Origin: Flammeovirga sp. SJP92
GTDB taxonomy: Bacteria > Bacteroidota > Bacteroidia > Cytophagales > Flammeovirgaceae
Length of the DNA stretch: 64,000 nt
Direction of reading: 5' to 3'
Assembly: GCF_001583495.1 (NCBI RefSeq)
Contig: NZ_LQAQ01000090.1
Coordinates: 124,001-188,000 of the forward strand
The position numbers and the translations under genes were made by a program. Below, piece by piece: positions 54,473 to 62,662 of this stretch; within the stretch, counting starts at the first letter, position 1; the number at the start of each line of letters is the position of its first letter. The notes below the pieces were generated by a model. It did not search any database. It saw only the letters and a list, made by a program, of their open reading frames with translations, and had not been told where the DNA came from.

Positions 54473-55363
54473 ATGTTAACTGTACATACTTTAGATTTAA
54501 ACTTCCTGGAAAATGAAGAGGCTATTGCTTCTTATTTGATTGAAACTTCAAATGGTCCAATCTTAATAGAAACAGGTCCATTTTCCACTTTCAAAAATTT
54601 AGAAAACCAACTAAGTAAACGTGGGTATAAACCACAAGACATACAACATGTTTTTATTACTCATATACATTTAGATCATGCTGGTGCCGCCTGGAAATTT
54701 GCAGAATATGGAGCAAAAGTTTATCTTCACCCTTTTGGGGAAAGGCATATGGCCGACCCAAGTAAACTTATGGCTTCCGCGAAAATGATTTACAAAGATG
54801 ACATGGATCGTCTTTGGGGGGACATGAAGTCTATTCCGGCTAATCTATTACACGCTACTGAACATGAAGAAGTAATTACTGTTGGTGAGGTAGAAATCAA
54901 ATCTTGGCATACACCTGGACACGCCAATCATCATATAGCATGGCAAATTGGTGATAATCTATTTACTGGTGATGTGGCAGGAGTGAAAATTGAAAATGGC
55001 CCCGTGGTGGCTCCTTGTCCTCCTCCAGATATTAATTTGGAGAAATGGCAAGCTTCAATTGATCTAATTCGTAAAATATCTCCTTCTAATTTATACTTAA
55101 CTCACTTTGGAGCCGTTAGTGATATAGAAAGCCATCTTATTGCACTTGAAAAAGACCTTTATGATACCGCAGAACTAATTAAAGGTTATATTGACCAAGA
55201 ATTGTCCCTCCCAGAAATGGAAGAACTTTTTATTAATCATGTAGATAGTGCATTAAGGGCATTAAATTTGACAGAAGAAATGCTAAAACAATATGATGCT
55301 GCTAACCCACCGTTTATGAGTGTGGCAGGGTTATTAAGGTATTGGCATAAAAAATTGAACTAG
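54473..55363 (+). CDS. MBL-fold metallo-hydrolase
   Basis: This 296-residue metallo-beta-lactamase-fold hydrolase has the full zinc motif THIHLDHAG (His64, His66, Asp68, His69), then HTPGHANHHIAW, LFTGDVAG and a late YLTHFG histidine. There is no signal peptide, so it is cytoplasmic. The substrate is unknown; the C-terminal helical region (LFINHVDSALRALNL) resembles broad-family members with glyoxalase-II-like or lactonase-like neighbours. The antiporter gene follows after 27 bp, so the two may form an operon. Confidence 0.88.
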   Translation: MLTVHTLDLNFLENEEAIASYLIETSNGPILIETGPFSTFKNLENQLSKRGYKPQDIQHVFITHIHLDHAGAAWKFAEYGAKVYLHPFGERHMADPSKLMASAKMIYKDDMDRLWGDMKSIPANLLHATEHEEVITVGEVEIKSWHTPGHANHHIAWQIGDNLFTGDVAGVKIENGPVVAPCPPPDINLEKWQASIDLIRKISPSNLYLTHFGAVSDIESHLIALEKDLYDTAELIKGYIDQELSLPEMEELFINHVDSALRALNLTEEMLKQYDAANPPFMSVAGLLRYWHKKLN

Positions 55364-55390
55364 AAACTTTTTAATAGGTTAAACAAAATA

Positions 55391-56560
55391 ATGGAGATAA
55401 TCTCAGGTCTTGTTATTATATTTTTTGCATGTATTATTATCTGGAAAGCATGCGATGGTTTTGAAGATGCATCAGGATTCTTAGGCCGTAATATGAAGGG
55501 AGGAGTAAAAGGAGCGACAATCGATGCTATCGGTAGTTCAATGCCAGAGCTTTTTACTACTTTTTTCTTTTTAGTATTGACGGGCGACGCTGCTGGCTTT
55601 GCAAGTGGTATAGGAACAACCTCAGGTAGTGCAGTTTTTAATATTATGATTATTCCAGCTGCAGTAATCATGAGTGTGATTGTAGTTAATAGAAAAGTTC
55701 AATACATTAATGTGAACCCTAAGGTGATTCTAAGAGATGGTATTGCTTTGATGCTTGCTATTCTATGTCTTATTATATTCGTTTCAGAAAAAACATTGGA
55801 ATGGTACCATGGTGTATTCTTAATGTCATTATATGTCGTTTATGTGCTTTCTTTATTCTTTGTGAAAATGGATTCAGAAGGAGATGACGATGACGAGTAT
55901 GAATATGAAGCAGGTTCAGGAGGTAGACTGAAAGCATTGTTGAAGTTGGATTTATCTCATGCCATTTTAGGGAATAATGATATGAGTTCATCAAGAGCTT
56001 GGGTATTGCTAATTTTGTCAACTTCTATTGTTGGAGCATCTTGCCACCTACTTGTAACAGGCTGTGAAATGCTTGGAGATGGTTTGAACTGGAATACTTA
56101 TGTGGTTGCACTGATCTTTGCAGCAGCGGCAACTTCAGTGCCTGATACTATTATCTCGGTAAAAAGTGCGAACAATGGAGCTTACAATGATGCAATTTCT
56201 AATGCATTAGGAAGTAATATTTTTGATATCTGTTTTGCTTTAGGTATGCCATTGACAATTTACACCTTGTTTTATGATAAAAATATTGTGATGACAGGTG
56301 GAAATGACGAGATGGACTTTATTGGTCAATTTAGAGTATTGCTTCTTTTCATGACTTTCTTTGCAACAGTGATTTTTTACATTGGAGCTAAAAGGAAGAA
56401 ATTGGGTGCAAAGAGTGGCTATTTTTTAATGCTCCTTTATGTTCTCTTTATTGTGTACACATTAGCATATACTTATGATGCATCATTTATAAAAGGTTTA
56501 AGCGAAGGCCTAATCAGTATTAATGATTTCCTTGTCAACTTAAGTCCTTTCCATAAATAG
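55391..56560 (+). CDS. sodium/calcium exchanger family antiporter
   Basis: This 389-residue CaCA-family transporter has the two alpha repeats: GGVKGATIDAIGSSMPELFT (alpha 1, residues about 36-55) and AAAATSVPDTIISVKSANNG with SNALGSNIFDICFALG (alpha 2). The acidic residue of each repeat coordinates cation (E in SSMPEL, D in SVPDT). Around ten to eleven TM helices are seen with an acidic cytoplasmic loop (EGDDDDEYEYEAG). It likely exports Ca2+ in exchange for Na+ or H+. A strong terminator follows. Confidence 0.9.
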   Translation: MEIISGLVIIFFACIIIWKACDGFEDASGFLGRNMKGGVKGATIDAIGSSMPELFTTFFFLVLTGDAAGFASGIGTTSGSAVFNIMIIPAAVIMSVIVVNRKVQYINVNPKVILRDGIALMLAILCLIIFVSEKTLEWYHGVFLMSLYVVYVLSLFFVKMDSEGDDDDEYEYEAGSGGRLKALLKLDLSHAILGNNDMSSSRAWVLLILSTSIVGASCHLLVTGCEMLGDGLNWNTYVVALIFAAAATSVPDTIISVKSANNGAYNDAISNALGSNIFDICFALGMPLTIYTLFYDKNIVMTGGNDEMDFIGQFRVLLLFMTFFATVIFYIGAKRKKLGAKSGYFLMLLYVLFIVYTLAYTYDASFIKGLSEGLISINDFLVNLSPFHK

Positions 56561-56582
56561 AAAGAAAACTTATTATGATATG

Positions 56583-56618
56583 AAGGTCAGTTCTTTAAAA
56601 AAGAGCTGACCTTCTTTT
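56583..56618 (+). terminator. terminator after the antiporter
   Basis: AAGGTCAGTTCTTT (56583-56596) pairs with the complementary AAAGAGCTGACCTT, then CTTTT. Confidence 0.85.
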
Positions 56619-56669
56619 GTTTGATGAAAAAATGAAATTATTTATCTTTCGTTTTAAAGAATAAAAAAA

Positions 56670-57005
56670 ATGAACAAAGATAGATTAGATCAGTTATTTG
56701 CTTTTTATAAGGAGGATCCCTCAGACCCATTTGTAATTTATGGGATTGCTACTGAATACGCCTCTGCAGAGAATTGGGAAGAGGCAATAAAGTATTATGA
56801 AATTCTTTTGAAAGAGCATGTAACCTATACTGGTACCTATTATCATGCAGCCTATGCTTACGCTGAAAATGATCAGCCTGATAAAGCGGAAGAGACTTAT
56901 AAAGTAGGTTTGAAAGTCTGTATGGAGCAAAAAGATCATCATGCTCATAAAGAATTACAATCAGCTTATACTAATTTTCAATTAGAAGAAGATGACGAGT
57001 GGTAA
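56670..57005 (+). CDS. TPR-repeat protein
   Basis: This 111-residue protein has about two tetratricopeptide-like repeats: DPFVIYGIATEYASAENWEE and YHAAYAYAENDQPDKAEETY. The family acts as protein-protein adaptors. A near-consensus -7 box (TATCTTTC, 56643-56650) precedes it. Its 3' end overlaps xseA by 14 bases, which ties it to the exonuclease VII operon; a role in that complex is not known. Confidence 0.8.
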   Translation: MNKDRLDQLFAFYKEDPSDPFVIYGIATEYASAENWEEAIKYYEILLKEHVTYTGTYYHAAYAYAENDQPDKAEETYKVGLKVCMEQKDHHAHKELQSAYTNFQLEEDDEW

Positions 57006-58353
57006 AAGTGTTTATTCTCTTTCACAACTCAATAGAAGTATTGAGCTTCACTTGTCAAAAGTACCCTCTTCGTTTTGGATAAAAGCTGAAGTTGCTCAAT
57101 TGCAGTTTAACGCTGGTTATGCCTTTTTGGAATTGATAGAAAAGAAGGATAATCAAATCATTGCCCGAAACAAAGCTACGATTTGGGGAGCGGAATTAAA
57201 GGTGTTTCAACATCGATTAAAATCTGTTTTTAATGAAGTGCTAAAAGTGGGAGTAAATATTTTAGTAGAAGTTTCTATAAAATATCATGCTGTTTACGGT
57301 CTTTCTCTTCAAGTGGAAGATATTGACGAGTCTTTTAGTATTGGAGAGTTAGAACGACTTCGAAAAGAAAGTATTGCAAAGTTAGAAAAGTTAGGTGCTT
57401 TTCAATGGCAGAAACAACTTCGACTAGCTACTGTTCCACAGAAGATTGCTATTATATCTTCAGAAAAGGCGGCAGGTTTTGAAGATTTCAAGGAGCATTT
57501 GTTGTTGAATGAGTATCAGTATAAATTTTCTGTACAGCTTTTCAAAACATCTGTACAAGGACAAAATGCCAGTGAGCAACTGATAACCGCTCTTCATCGT
57601 GTCAATGAAAAAGATTTTGATGCAGTGGTGATTATTAGAGGAGGAGGAGCCAGAGCAGATTTGGCGGTTTTTGATGATTATCATTTGTCTTACGCTGTCT
57701 CAAAATGTGAAATACCTGTTCTTACTGGTATTGGCCACGAAAGAGACCTCTCTATAGTGGATATGGTGGCGTATGAGCATTTTAAAACTCCTACTGCTGT
57801 TGCATCTTTTTTGCTTGATAAAGCTTCAGCTTTCGAAAAGAAAATTGATGTAAGGCTTGAGAATATACATCGTATTCTTTCAAATAAAATTCAAATAGGT
57901 AAATCTAGTTTGAAGTTCCATATCACTAAAACATTACCGGCATTTCAAAAAAGGATTGAACTGGAAGATTTCAAAATAGAAAAGCATTTGCTTAAGATTA
58001 AAGCATCTTCAACAGCAAAGATTAATTTTGAAAGATATAAACTGAAGCAAAAGGAATCTTACCTATCAAGAAAGTCAATAAAAAGAGATGATAGTCGTCT
58101 TGATGAGTTATGGAGGGGAATCCAGCATATCATACAAGACAAGATGAAAGATGAACATCATAAATTATCTCTGAAAGAAGTTAAAGTGAAGGCAAAAGAC
58201 CCAATGGAGGTATTAGCATTAGGTTATTCGATGACTTTGAAAGATGGAAAACTGGTTAATCCAAGTGAATTAAAAAAAGGAGAAAAAATTCAAACCTATA
58301 CGCATGATAAAATTATTGAAAGTATAGTCGATAAAGTAGACGAAAAATTGTAA
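56992..58353 (+). CDS. xseA: exodeoxyribonuclease VII large subunit
   Basis: This 453-residue subunit degrades single-stranded DNA from both ends with XseB. The N-terminal OB-fold domain is residues about 1-110 (SVYSLSQLNRSIELHLSKV). The catalytic domain has KIAIISSEKAAGFEDF, VVIIRGGGARADLAVFDDY and LTGIGHERDLSIVDMVAYEH with KTPTAVASFLLDKA. The GARADLAVFDD segment corresponds to the family's GGGS.EDL.aFn, altered to GGGARADL. The C-terminus is coiled-coil-rich. It overlaps the TPR gene and is followed 45 bp later by xseB. Confidence 0.92.
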   Translation: MTSGKSVYSLSQLNRSIELHLSKVPSSFWIKAEVAQLQFNAGYAFLELIEKKDNQIIARNKATIWGAELKVFQHRLKSVFNEVLKVGVNILVEVSIKYHAVYGLSLQVEDIDESFSIGELERLRKESIAKLEKLGAFQWQKQLRLATVPQKIAIISSEKAAGFEDFKEHLLLNEYQYKFSVQLFKTSVQGQNASEQLITALHRVNEKDFDAVVIIRGGGARADLAVFDDYHLSYAVSKCEIPVLTGIGHERDLSIVDMVAYEHFKTPTAVASFLLDKASAFEKKIDVRLENIHRILSNKIQIGKSSLKFHITKTLPAFQKRIELEDFKIEKHLLKIKASSTAKINFERYKLKQKESYLSRKSIKRDDSRLDELWRGIQHIIQDKMKDEHHKLSLKEVKVKAKDPMEVLALGYSMTLKDGKLVNPSELKKGEKIQTYTHDKIIESIVDKVDEKL

Positions 58354-58398
58354 TATTTTTCGAGTACCCCTTAACTTGCATCATCAAATTTGAAGAGA

Positions 58399-58602
58399 AT
58401 GTCAGAAGAGAAAGAAAATTTAACATACGAATCTGCCCTTGAGGAATTAGAAAGTATTCAAAAAAAATTGGAGTTAGAGGAGGTGCCAATAGATCAACTT
58501 TCAAAATTGGCAAAAAGAGCGAAATTCCTTGTGAATTGGTGCAAAGAGAAATTAAAGGATATTGATAAAGAATTATCAGAAATTTTTGTCGAAGACCAAT
58601 AG
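58399..58602 (+). CDS. xseB: exodeoxyribonuclease VII small subunit
   Basis: The ATG at 58399 gives a 67-residue protein (a TTG at 58390 is a weaker option). It is the family's two-helix peptide: LTYESALEELESIQKKLELE and PIDQLSKLAKRAKFLVNWCK. It binds the large subunit encoded just upstream. The permease gene begins 10 bp downstream. Confidence 0.93.
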   Translation: MSEEKENLTYESALEELESIQKKLELEEVPIDQLSKLAKRAKFLVNWCKEKLKDIDKELSEIFVEDQ

Positions 58603-58612
58603 AATTTTTTGA

Positions 58613-59851
58613 ATGAAAGAAACGCAGAATTTACCTTATTTTATTTCCAAAAGGTTAAGTCAACATAGAAACAACTCATTTACAAAGCTTATATCAAAAA
58701 TAGCTATTGGTAGTGTGGCATTAGGAGTAGGTGCATTGATTTTGGCATTTTCTATTTTTTATGGATTTAAAGAAGGTATTGAAGAAAAACTGTTCTTACA
58801 CGTTGGGCATCTGAATGTAGAAAAGTTTACAATGAATAGGAGTAAAGAAGAACCTCCTGTGAACGTAAATAAATCTGTCCTGTATGAGGAGAAGGATGAT
58901 TTGCCAGGTGTGAAGAACGTATATAGTTACGCACATAAATGGGGTTTACTTAAATCCAACGATGAGGTTTCGGGTATCCTAATAAAAGGACTATCCAAAG
59001 ATTATGATGTATCCAGATGGGAATCTCAGATGGAAGAAGGTACTTTTCCAACGTTTGAAGAGGACAAGAGAGGCTCCAAAGATATTGTGATCAGCAAAGC
59101 TTTGGCTAATAAAATGCATTTGAAGGTAGGGGATGACATTATCATCTATTTTATACAGCAACCTCCCAAAGCTCGTAATATGAAGATATCGGGTATATAC
59201 AATACTGGTCTTGAAGATTTTGACGAGTTGGTCGCTTACGGGGATATAAATTTAGTAAGAAGACTGAATAATTGGGGAGATTCTTTAGTGGGAGGTATGG
59301 AACTGATGTTGCATAATTTTGATACCATCGATAATACAGCAGAGTATTTGGATGAGAATTATGTTGATGTTCATCTGATTTCAAGAAGTGTGAAAGATAA
59401 ATATGCTCACTTTTTTGATTGGTTTCAGATGTTGTATAATAATGTTTGGATTTTCTTAATTGTGATTACAAGTGTGGCCATATTTAATGTGATCTCTATT
59501 ATGCTGATTTTGATTATGGAAAGAACTTCTATGATTGGAACGTTTAAAGCACTAGGAGCAACCAATGATTTATTGCAGAAGATCTTTATTTTTGATGGTA
59601 TTCGAATGGCAGTTAAAGGAATGTTGATTGGTAATTTTATTGCTATTTCCTTTGGTATCTTGCAGAATCAATTTCAGTTGATACCATTAGAAGCATCAAC
59701 TTATTACTTGGATCATGTGCCATTCAGTTTCCATTGGGATACTATTTTGATCATTAATATTACAATTATCTTGTTGACTTCATTCAGTTTGCTTGTACCT
59801 ACTTCAATCGTTTTAGGTATATCACCGATCAAGTCAATTAAATTTAATTAG
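58613..59851 (+). CDS. FtsX/LolE-like ABC transporter permease
   Basis: This 412-residue permease has the MacB/FtsX layout. There is one N-terminal TM helix (ISKIAIGSVALGVGALILAF), a periplasmic domain of about 200 residues, then three TM helices (IFLIVITSVAIFNVISIMLI; GMLIGNFIAISFGILQNQF; TILIINITIILLTSFSLLVP). ERTSMIGTFKALGATNDLLQ is the coupling helix. It resembles lipoprotein-releasing LolC/E proteins. Its ATPase is not in the window. It probably lies in the xse transcription unit. Confidence 0.88.
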   Translation: MKETQNLPYFISKRLSQHRNNSFTKLISKIAIGSVALGVGALILAFSIFYGFKEGIEEKLFLHVGHLNVEKFTMNRSKEEPPVNVNKSVLYEEKDDLPGVKNVYSYAHKWGLLKSNDEVSGILIKGLSKDYDVSRWESQMEEGTFPTFEEDKRGSKDIVISKALANKMHLKVGDDIIIYFIQQPPKARNMKISGIYNTGLEDFDELVAYGDINLVRRLNNWGDSLVGGMELMLHNFDTIDNTAEYLDENYVDVHLISRSVKDKYAHFFDWFQMLYNNVWIFLIVITSVAIFNVISIMLILIMERTSMIGTFKALGATNDLLQKIFIFDGIRMAVKGMLIGNFIAISFGILQNQFQLIPLEASTYYLDHVPFSFHWDTILIINITIILLTSFSLLVPTSIVLGISPIKSIKFN

Positions 59852-59970
59852 ATCATTATCGTTTTTTAGAATTTTATCTTTTTGAAGAATAGAATTTAAA
59901 TATAACTTTGTGATGTTAGGTAAATATGAGGTAAATCCACCTCGAAATGCAACTCATTTACTTGACATTA

Positions 59971-59998
59971 AACCACTTCTTAAGGGAGTGGTTTTTTT
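59971..59998 (+). terminator. terminator downstream of the permease gene
   Basis: AACCACT/AGTGGTT with a short loop and a seven-T tail. Confidence 0.8.
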
Positions 59999-60002
59999 AT
60001 GA

Positions 60003-60040
60003 CAAAAAACGCCTGTGTATTTTTTTGATACACAGGCGTT
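60003..60040 (-). terminator. terminator of the E1 dehydrogenase gene
   Basis: A perfect 13-bp stem AACGCCTGTGTAT/ATACACAGGCGTT is followed, on the minus strand, by a T-run (A-run on the plus strand at 60004-60009). Confidence 0.85.
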
Positions 60041-60075
60041 GAAATATAATTGAATCAGAATATTCAGTGAGGCTA

Positions 60076-62487
60076 TTAGTATAGCTCAGGATATTCGTTG
60101 GGTTTAACTTCTGACATAATCTCATAAGCCGCCTCGAAAATATCTTCAGCATTTGGCTTAGAGAAATAGTCACCATCAGATGCATAAGCAGGTCTGTGAG
60201 GCATAGCAGAAATACAAACAGGAGAAGAATCTAAGAAATCATAAGCTTTCTGTTCATCCACTACTTGTTGCATCATATAGCCTGTTCCACCACCTGGCAT
60301 ATCCTCATCTGCAAAAATGACTCTGTTCGTCTTCTGGATAGAAGCCTTAATGATGCCAGTTGTATCAAATGGTAATAAAGATTGAACGTCAATAACTTCA
60401 GCACTGATACCAATTTTCGCCAATTGATCAGCCGCTTCCATTACAATTCTACACATTGAGCCATAAGTCACAATCGTAACATCTTCACCTTCCTTGATAA
60501 TTTCAGGCATTCCAAGTGGAGTGCAAACTTCATCAATATTTTCAGGCATCTTTTCCTTCAAACGGTAGCCGTTCAGACATTCAACAATCAAGGCAGGTTC
60601 GTCAGATTTCAACATAGTGTTGTAGAATCCGGCCGCTCTAGTCATATTTCTAGGAACTAAAATATTAATTCCTCTCATGCTATGAATCAATGCCGCCATT
60701 GGAGATCCTGAGTGCCATACACCTTCCAGTCGGTGACCACGAGTTCTAATGATCAATGGGGCTTTTTGACCGCCTTTTGTTCTGTATTCCAAACAAGCAA
60801 GGTCGTCTGTCAATGCAGTGATTGCGTAGTAGATATAATCCAAATATTGGATCTCAATGATTGGTCTTAAGCCACGAAGAGCGGCTCCAATACCTTGACC
60901 CAAAATTGTGGTTTCTCTAATACCTGTATCAGTAATACGGATTTCGCCATATTTCTCCTGAAGATCGGCAAAGGCTTGGTTTACATCGCCAATTTTACCT
61001 ACATCTTCACCAATTGCAAAAACAAGAGGATTTTGCTCAAACATTTTATCGAAGCACGCTTGCATGATTTCTCTGCCATCTACCATAGGAGAGTTGGCTG
61101 TATAAATCGGAAGTACTTCTTTAACATGTTTTGCCGCAGCCTCAGATTCGCTGTAAAGATGACTGCTGTATCTTTCGTAGTTTTCTCTTCTTTCTTTCTT
61201 CACCCACTCTTGCATATCCGTTTTAATAGGCAAGTTTGTTTTACGAAGTTCTCTAAGAGATTTTCTAACTACAGAAATAGCATCTTTACGGATAGGGTTG
61301 ATGGTCTTCTTCAATTCTTTTGCTAAACGAAGAATCTCATTATTTTCAGGTAATGAACTTACAGCTCTATTCATTAGTTCCATTGCTTCATCGTATTCCT
61401 TTGTCATACTCGCTTTGAAACTATCCCAGGCCGCTTTTCTTTGGCTTTTTACCTTATCTAAACTTTCCTTTTCAAGAACAGCAATTTCTTCCTCTGTAAT
61501 AAACCCTTCTTCCATTGCCCACTCTTTCATTTTCTTAAGGCAATCATATTCTAATTCCCATTCCAAACGTTCTTTTGATTTGTAACGTTCGTGAGAACCT
61601 GAAGTAGAGTGACCTTGAGGTTGAGTGACATTCACTACATGAATTAAAGAAGGAACATGTTCTTTTCTGGCAATATCTACAGCTTGCTTGTACGTTTTGA
61701 CAAGGGCAGGGTAGTCCCATCCATCCACTGTAAATACTTCAAGACCATTAGAACCTTTTGTTCTTTGGAAACCTTTTAAAGCCTCGCTGACACTGTTTTT
61801 AGACATTTGGTATTCATTAGGTACAGAAATACCGTAACCGTCATCCCAAACAGCACAGACCATAGGAACTTGTAGAACACCAGCAGCATTAATGGATTCA
61901 AAAAATGCACCTTCAGCACAGGATGCATTACCAATACTACCAAATGTTACTTCATTTCCTTTATTTGTAAATTTTTTTGCAGTTTCATTATCAAATAACT
62001 CGGGGTTGTTTCTATATAACTTAGAAGCGTAAGCCAAGCCTACCATTCTAGGCATTTGACCCGATGTAGTAGAAACATCAGCACTTGAATTTTTTTGTTT
62101 AATTAAATCTTTCCAAGAACCATCTGAATTAATACTTCTGGTAGAAAAATGAGAGTTCATACATCTACCACCACTTGATGGTTCGGCTTCTATGTCAGTA
62201 TGTGCGTATAATTGAGCGTAAAACTCTTGGATAGTTAATTGATTAATTGCAAACATAAATGTTTGATCTCGATAATAGCCTGAGCGAAAATCGCCTTCTT
62301 TGAAGAATTTGGCCATAGCAAGCTGAGCGACTTCTTTTCCGTCTCCAAAAATACCAAACTTGGCTTTACCCATGAAGACTTCTTTTCGACCAATCAAACT
62401 CGCATGTCTACTCTCAATAGCTATTCTGAGGTCATTCACTACTTCCTCTTTCGAAAAAGTGTATTCTGAGATTTGCTTTTTTGTCAT
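60076..62487 (-). CDS. 2-oxoacid dehydrogenase E1, fused alpha and beta subunits
   Basis: This 803-residue thiamine-diphosphate enzyme joins an E1-alpha domain (about 1-400) to an E1-beta domain (about 455-803), the Bacteroidota-type fusion of pyruvate or branched-chain 2-oxoacid dehydrogenase E1. Alpha motifs are SSGGRCMNSHFST, GQMPRMVGLAYA and FGSIGNASCAEGAFFES, the thiamine-binding region, with VWDDGYGISVPN. Beta motifs are FAIGEDVGKIGDVNQAFADL, ETTILGQGIGAALRGL and DADDMPGGGTG-like FADEDMPGGGTG. It decarboxylates a 2-oxoacid for transfer to a lipoyl E2, which is encoded elsewhere. Substrate is inferred only to class. Confidence 0.9.
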   Translation of the reverse strand: MTKKQISEYTFSKEEVVNDLRIAIESRHASLIGRKEVFMGKAKFGIFGDGKEVAQLAMAKFFKEGDFRSGYYRDQTFMFAINQLTIQEFYAQLYAHTDIEAEPSSGGRCMNSHFSTRSINSDGSWKDLIKQKNSSADVSTTSGQMPRMVGLAYASKLYRNNPELFDNETAKKFTNKGNEVTFGSIGNASCAEGAFFESINAAGVLQVPMVCAVWDDGYGISVPNEYQMSKNSVSEALKGFQRTKGSNGLEVFTVDGWDYPALVKTYKQAVDIARKEHVPSLIHVVNVTQPQGHSTSGSHERYKSKERLEWELEYDCLKKMKEWAMEEGFITEEEIAVLEKESLDKVKSQRKAAWDSFKASMTKEYDEAMELMNRAVSSLPENNEILRLAKELKKTINPIRKDAISVVRKSLRELRKTNLPIKTDMQEWVKKERRENYERYSSHLYSESEAAAKHVKEVLPIYTANSPMVDGREIMQACFDKMFEQNPLVFAIGEDVGKIGDVNQAFADLQEKYGEIRITDTGIRETTILGQGIGAALRGLRPIIEIQYLDYIYYAITALTDDLACLEYRTKGGQKAPLIIRTRGHRLEGVWHSGSPMAALIHSMRGINILVPRNMTRAAGFYNTMLKSDEPALIVECLNGYRLKEKMPENIDEVCTPLGMPEIIKEGEDVTIVTYGSMCRIVMEAADQLAKIGISAEVIDVQSLLPFDTTGIIKASIQKTNRVIFADEDMPGGGTGYMMQQVVDEQKAYDFLDSSPVCISAMPHRPAYASDGDYFSKPNAEDIFEAAYEIMSEVKPNEYPELY

Positions 62488-62532
62488 CTTTATTTAGGAC
62501 GATTTTAACTTTTCGTCATTATTGATTCGATG

Positions 62533-62540
62533 CAAAAATA
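62533..62540 (-). promoter_or_regulatory. -7 box upstream of the E1 dehydrogenase gene
   Basis: On the minus strand this reads TATTTTTG followed by C, a match to TAnnTTTG, about 46 bp before the start codon. No clear -33 TTG was found. Confidence 0.5.
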
Positions 62541-62662
62541 AGGAAAAATGTGGTGTTTTAAACCTAAAATTCCTAAAGTGTAAAAAATACGTAAATTATT
62601 TTTTAACTCTTTAGGAATTCAAAATTTACAACTACTTATAGTTGAGTGGTTTAGAAGAATTA

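Noticed and set aside
60895-61326. 143-codon plus-strand frame inside the E1 dehydrogenase gene
   Set aside because: Antisense to conserved E1 sequence; cysteine- and phenylalanine-rich shadow composition.
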